From: Gammaproteobacteria bacterium
GTDB lineage: Bacteria; Pseudomonadota; Gammaproteobacteria; Xanthomonadales; Marinicellaceae
DNA length: 7,767 nucleotides
Direction of reading: 5' to 3'
Assembly (NCBI GenBank): GCA_030426705.1
Contig: JAUHXW010000126.1
Location: 1-7,767, forward strand
The notes beneath the pieces are model-generated. The model saw nothing but the letters and a program-made list of their open reading frames with translations, ran no database searches and was not told the origin of the DNA. Position 1 is the first letter of the stretch. Every line of letters starts with the position of its first letter. The position numbers and the translations under genes were made by a program. Below, piece by piece: positions 6,762 to 7,767 of this stretch.

Positions 6762-7767
6762 ATGAACCAGTTCATCAATGACGCACATCCCAGACACTTC
6801 ATTACTGAAGCTTTGGCGAAGTTTTTAAGTAACTCCATGCTGACCAGAGGGTTGTTTTTGTTGTTTGCCTGGCTAACCGTCTGGCAAATGGGTCGCTTGG
6901 TTGAATACACAGAACACGCCAGTGTGTGGTTCCCGGCAGCGGGCTTCACTTTTTCATGTTTGCTGGTGTTGGGAAGACGTGCTTTTATTCCCATCATGAT
7001 TGGCGCCATTTTAATCACCATTTGGAATATTGAGCATTATCAAATTGGCTTGTCTCTGTCTCAATCCATTGAAGCCGGAGTTTATTTCGGCTTGGCTCAT
7101 ATTTTACCTTATGCATTGGGTGCTGCCATCATCAGTCGCTTGGCTCAAAAAGATGAAGTCAGCGTGCCCCAATTGATTGTTTCCTTTTTATTGGTGGCAG
7201 GTATGTCTGCATTTTTGGCCACCGTTTTGGTCATTACTTCATTGATTCTGACCAACCAAATGCCATTGGCAGACTTAAGTAAAACATTATTACCGTTTTG
7301 GATTGGTGACATGGCAGGTGTGATTGTCCTCACACCCTTGTTCAGCGGGATTTTAATCAGAATATTCCCAGAACCCAATGTCAGGCTTGATGTTTTTACC
7401 CATGAAGGTCTGGGCTCAAAAACACAACTGTTAAATAAAATGAGCCTGAACATTTCATTGATCTTTATGACCATGCTGCTGGCTTACCTCACTGAGTCTT
7501 TTGAAAGCTCATTTGCCATCTTCTTTCTGGCAGTCACACATATGTGGATTGCTACCACAGAAACACCGGTTTTCAATGTGATTAGCCTGGCAGTCAGCAG
7601 TGTATTAATTGTGTTGCTGGTACATTTTCTAGAGTTGATGGACTTTGTTATGGTGTATCAGTTTGCCATTAATGTGATTGCAGCCAATGCCTTATTTGGC
7701 ATTGCCATTCCCCAATTAAAAGCCCATAACCAGGCCCTCGAAAGCATGGTCTTTACCGACGCGTTAA
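6762..7767 (+). CDS. MASE1-domain membrane sensor, probable diguanylate cyclase (3' end cut by the window)
   Basis: Open from the ATG at 6762 to the window end, 335 codons plus one base, with no stop. About ten membrane helices lie at residues 30-46, 56-71, 75-92, 105-125, 137-163, 177-200, 228-245, 250-264, 270-290 and 295-316. Two stretches mark a MASE1 sensor: ASVWFPAAGF (53-62) and FWIGDMAGVIVLTPL (179-193, the family's W.GD..G....TP). After the last helix comes a short linker and the visible end LESMVFTDAL. This matches the start of a GGDEF domain (usually 'DxLTGLxNR'), so the missing part should make cyclic di-GMP; the signature itself is not in view. A histidine kinase output, also found with MASE1, is less likely given that ending. 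The 4-bp gap to the propeller gene and the weak ribosome site (GGAAA about 14 nt upstream) suggest translational coupling. Met26 at 6837 is an alternative start. Confidence 0.85.
   Translation, partial: MNQFINDAHPRHFITEALAKFLSNSMLTRGLFLLFAWLTVWQMGRLVEYTEHASVWFPAAGFTFSCLLVLGRRAFIPIMIGAILITIWNIEHYQIGLSLSQSIEAGVYFGLAHILPYALGAAIISRLAQKDEVSVPQLIVSFLLVAGMSAFLATVLVITSLILTNQMPLADLSKTLLPFWIGDMAGVIVLTPLFSGILIRIFPEPNVRLDVFTHEGLGSKTQLLNKMSLNISLIFMTMLLAYLTESFESSFAIFFLAVTHMWIATTETPVFNVISLAVSSVLIVLLVHFLELMDFVMVYQFAINVIAANALFGIAIPQLKAHNQALESMVFTDAL

Noticed and set aside
6533..7021. 162-residue minus-strand reading frame across the propeller-cyclase junction
   Set aside because: It is antisense to two better supported genes and its product has no coherent fold signature.
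7145..7474. 109-residue minus-strand reading frame inside the MASE1 gene
   Set aside because: Antisense shadow of a membrane protein with clear MASE1 motifs on the plus strand.

Overview
The window looks like chromosomal DNA from a moderately AT-rich gammaproteobacterium. GC is in the low 40s by eye. The gene content (a TIGR02999/ECF43-type sigma factor, a TPR-bearing Ser/Thr kinase, an RhlE-type DEAD-box helicase and a MASE1-GGDEF protein) fits free-living aquatic lineages such as Marinicella or relatives. That placement rests on remembered protein style, not a search, and is tentative. I see no rRNA, tRNA, CRISPR array, insertion sequence or phage gene.

Layout: (1) 54-524 (+), a small two-helix membrane protein of unknown function. 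(2) 615-3488 (+), a 957-residue transmembrane Ser/Thr kinase that starts at TTG behind a strong Shine-Dalgarno. It has a cytoplasmic kinase domain, one membrane helix and a long, probably periplasmic TPR domain. (3) 3460-4029 (-), an ECF sigma factor whose 3' end overlaps the kinase 3' end by 29 bp. (4) 4063-5367 (-), an RhlE-type RNA helicase only 33 bp upstream of the sigma gene and probably co-transcribed with it. (5) 5368-5503, a 136-bp divergent promoter region with a TATAAT box facing each way and a short inverted repeat at each. (6) 5504-6757 (+), a cytoplasmic WD40/PQQ-like beta-propeller protein. (7) 6762 to the window end (+), a MASE1 membrane sensor whose last visible residues are the first residues of a GGDEF domain, so a diguanylate cyclase cut off by the window. 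It starts 4 bp after the propeller stop codon.

Two possible signalling modules stand out. The first is the kinase plus sigma factor. In sigma region 2.2 the acidic residues normally needed to hold core RNA polymerase are replaced by a Thr-rich segment (T50, T52, T54). This is the hallmark of sigma factors activated by phosphorylation by a partner kinase, as in the Vibrio EcfP/PknT pair. Here the two genes are arranged tail to tail and overlap, with no visible terminator between them. The second is the tightly coupled pair of a soluble beta-propeller and a membrane diguanylate cyclase, which has no obvious textbook precedent known to me.
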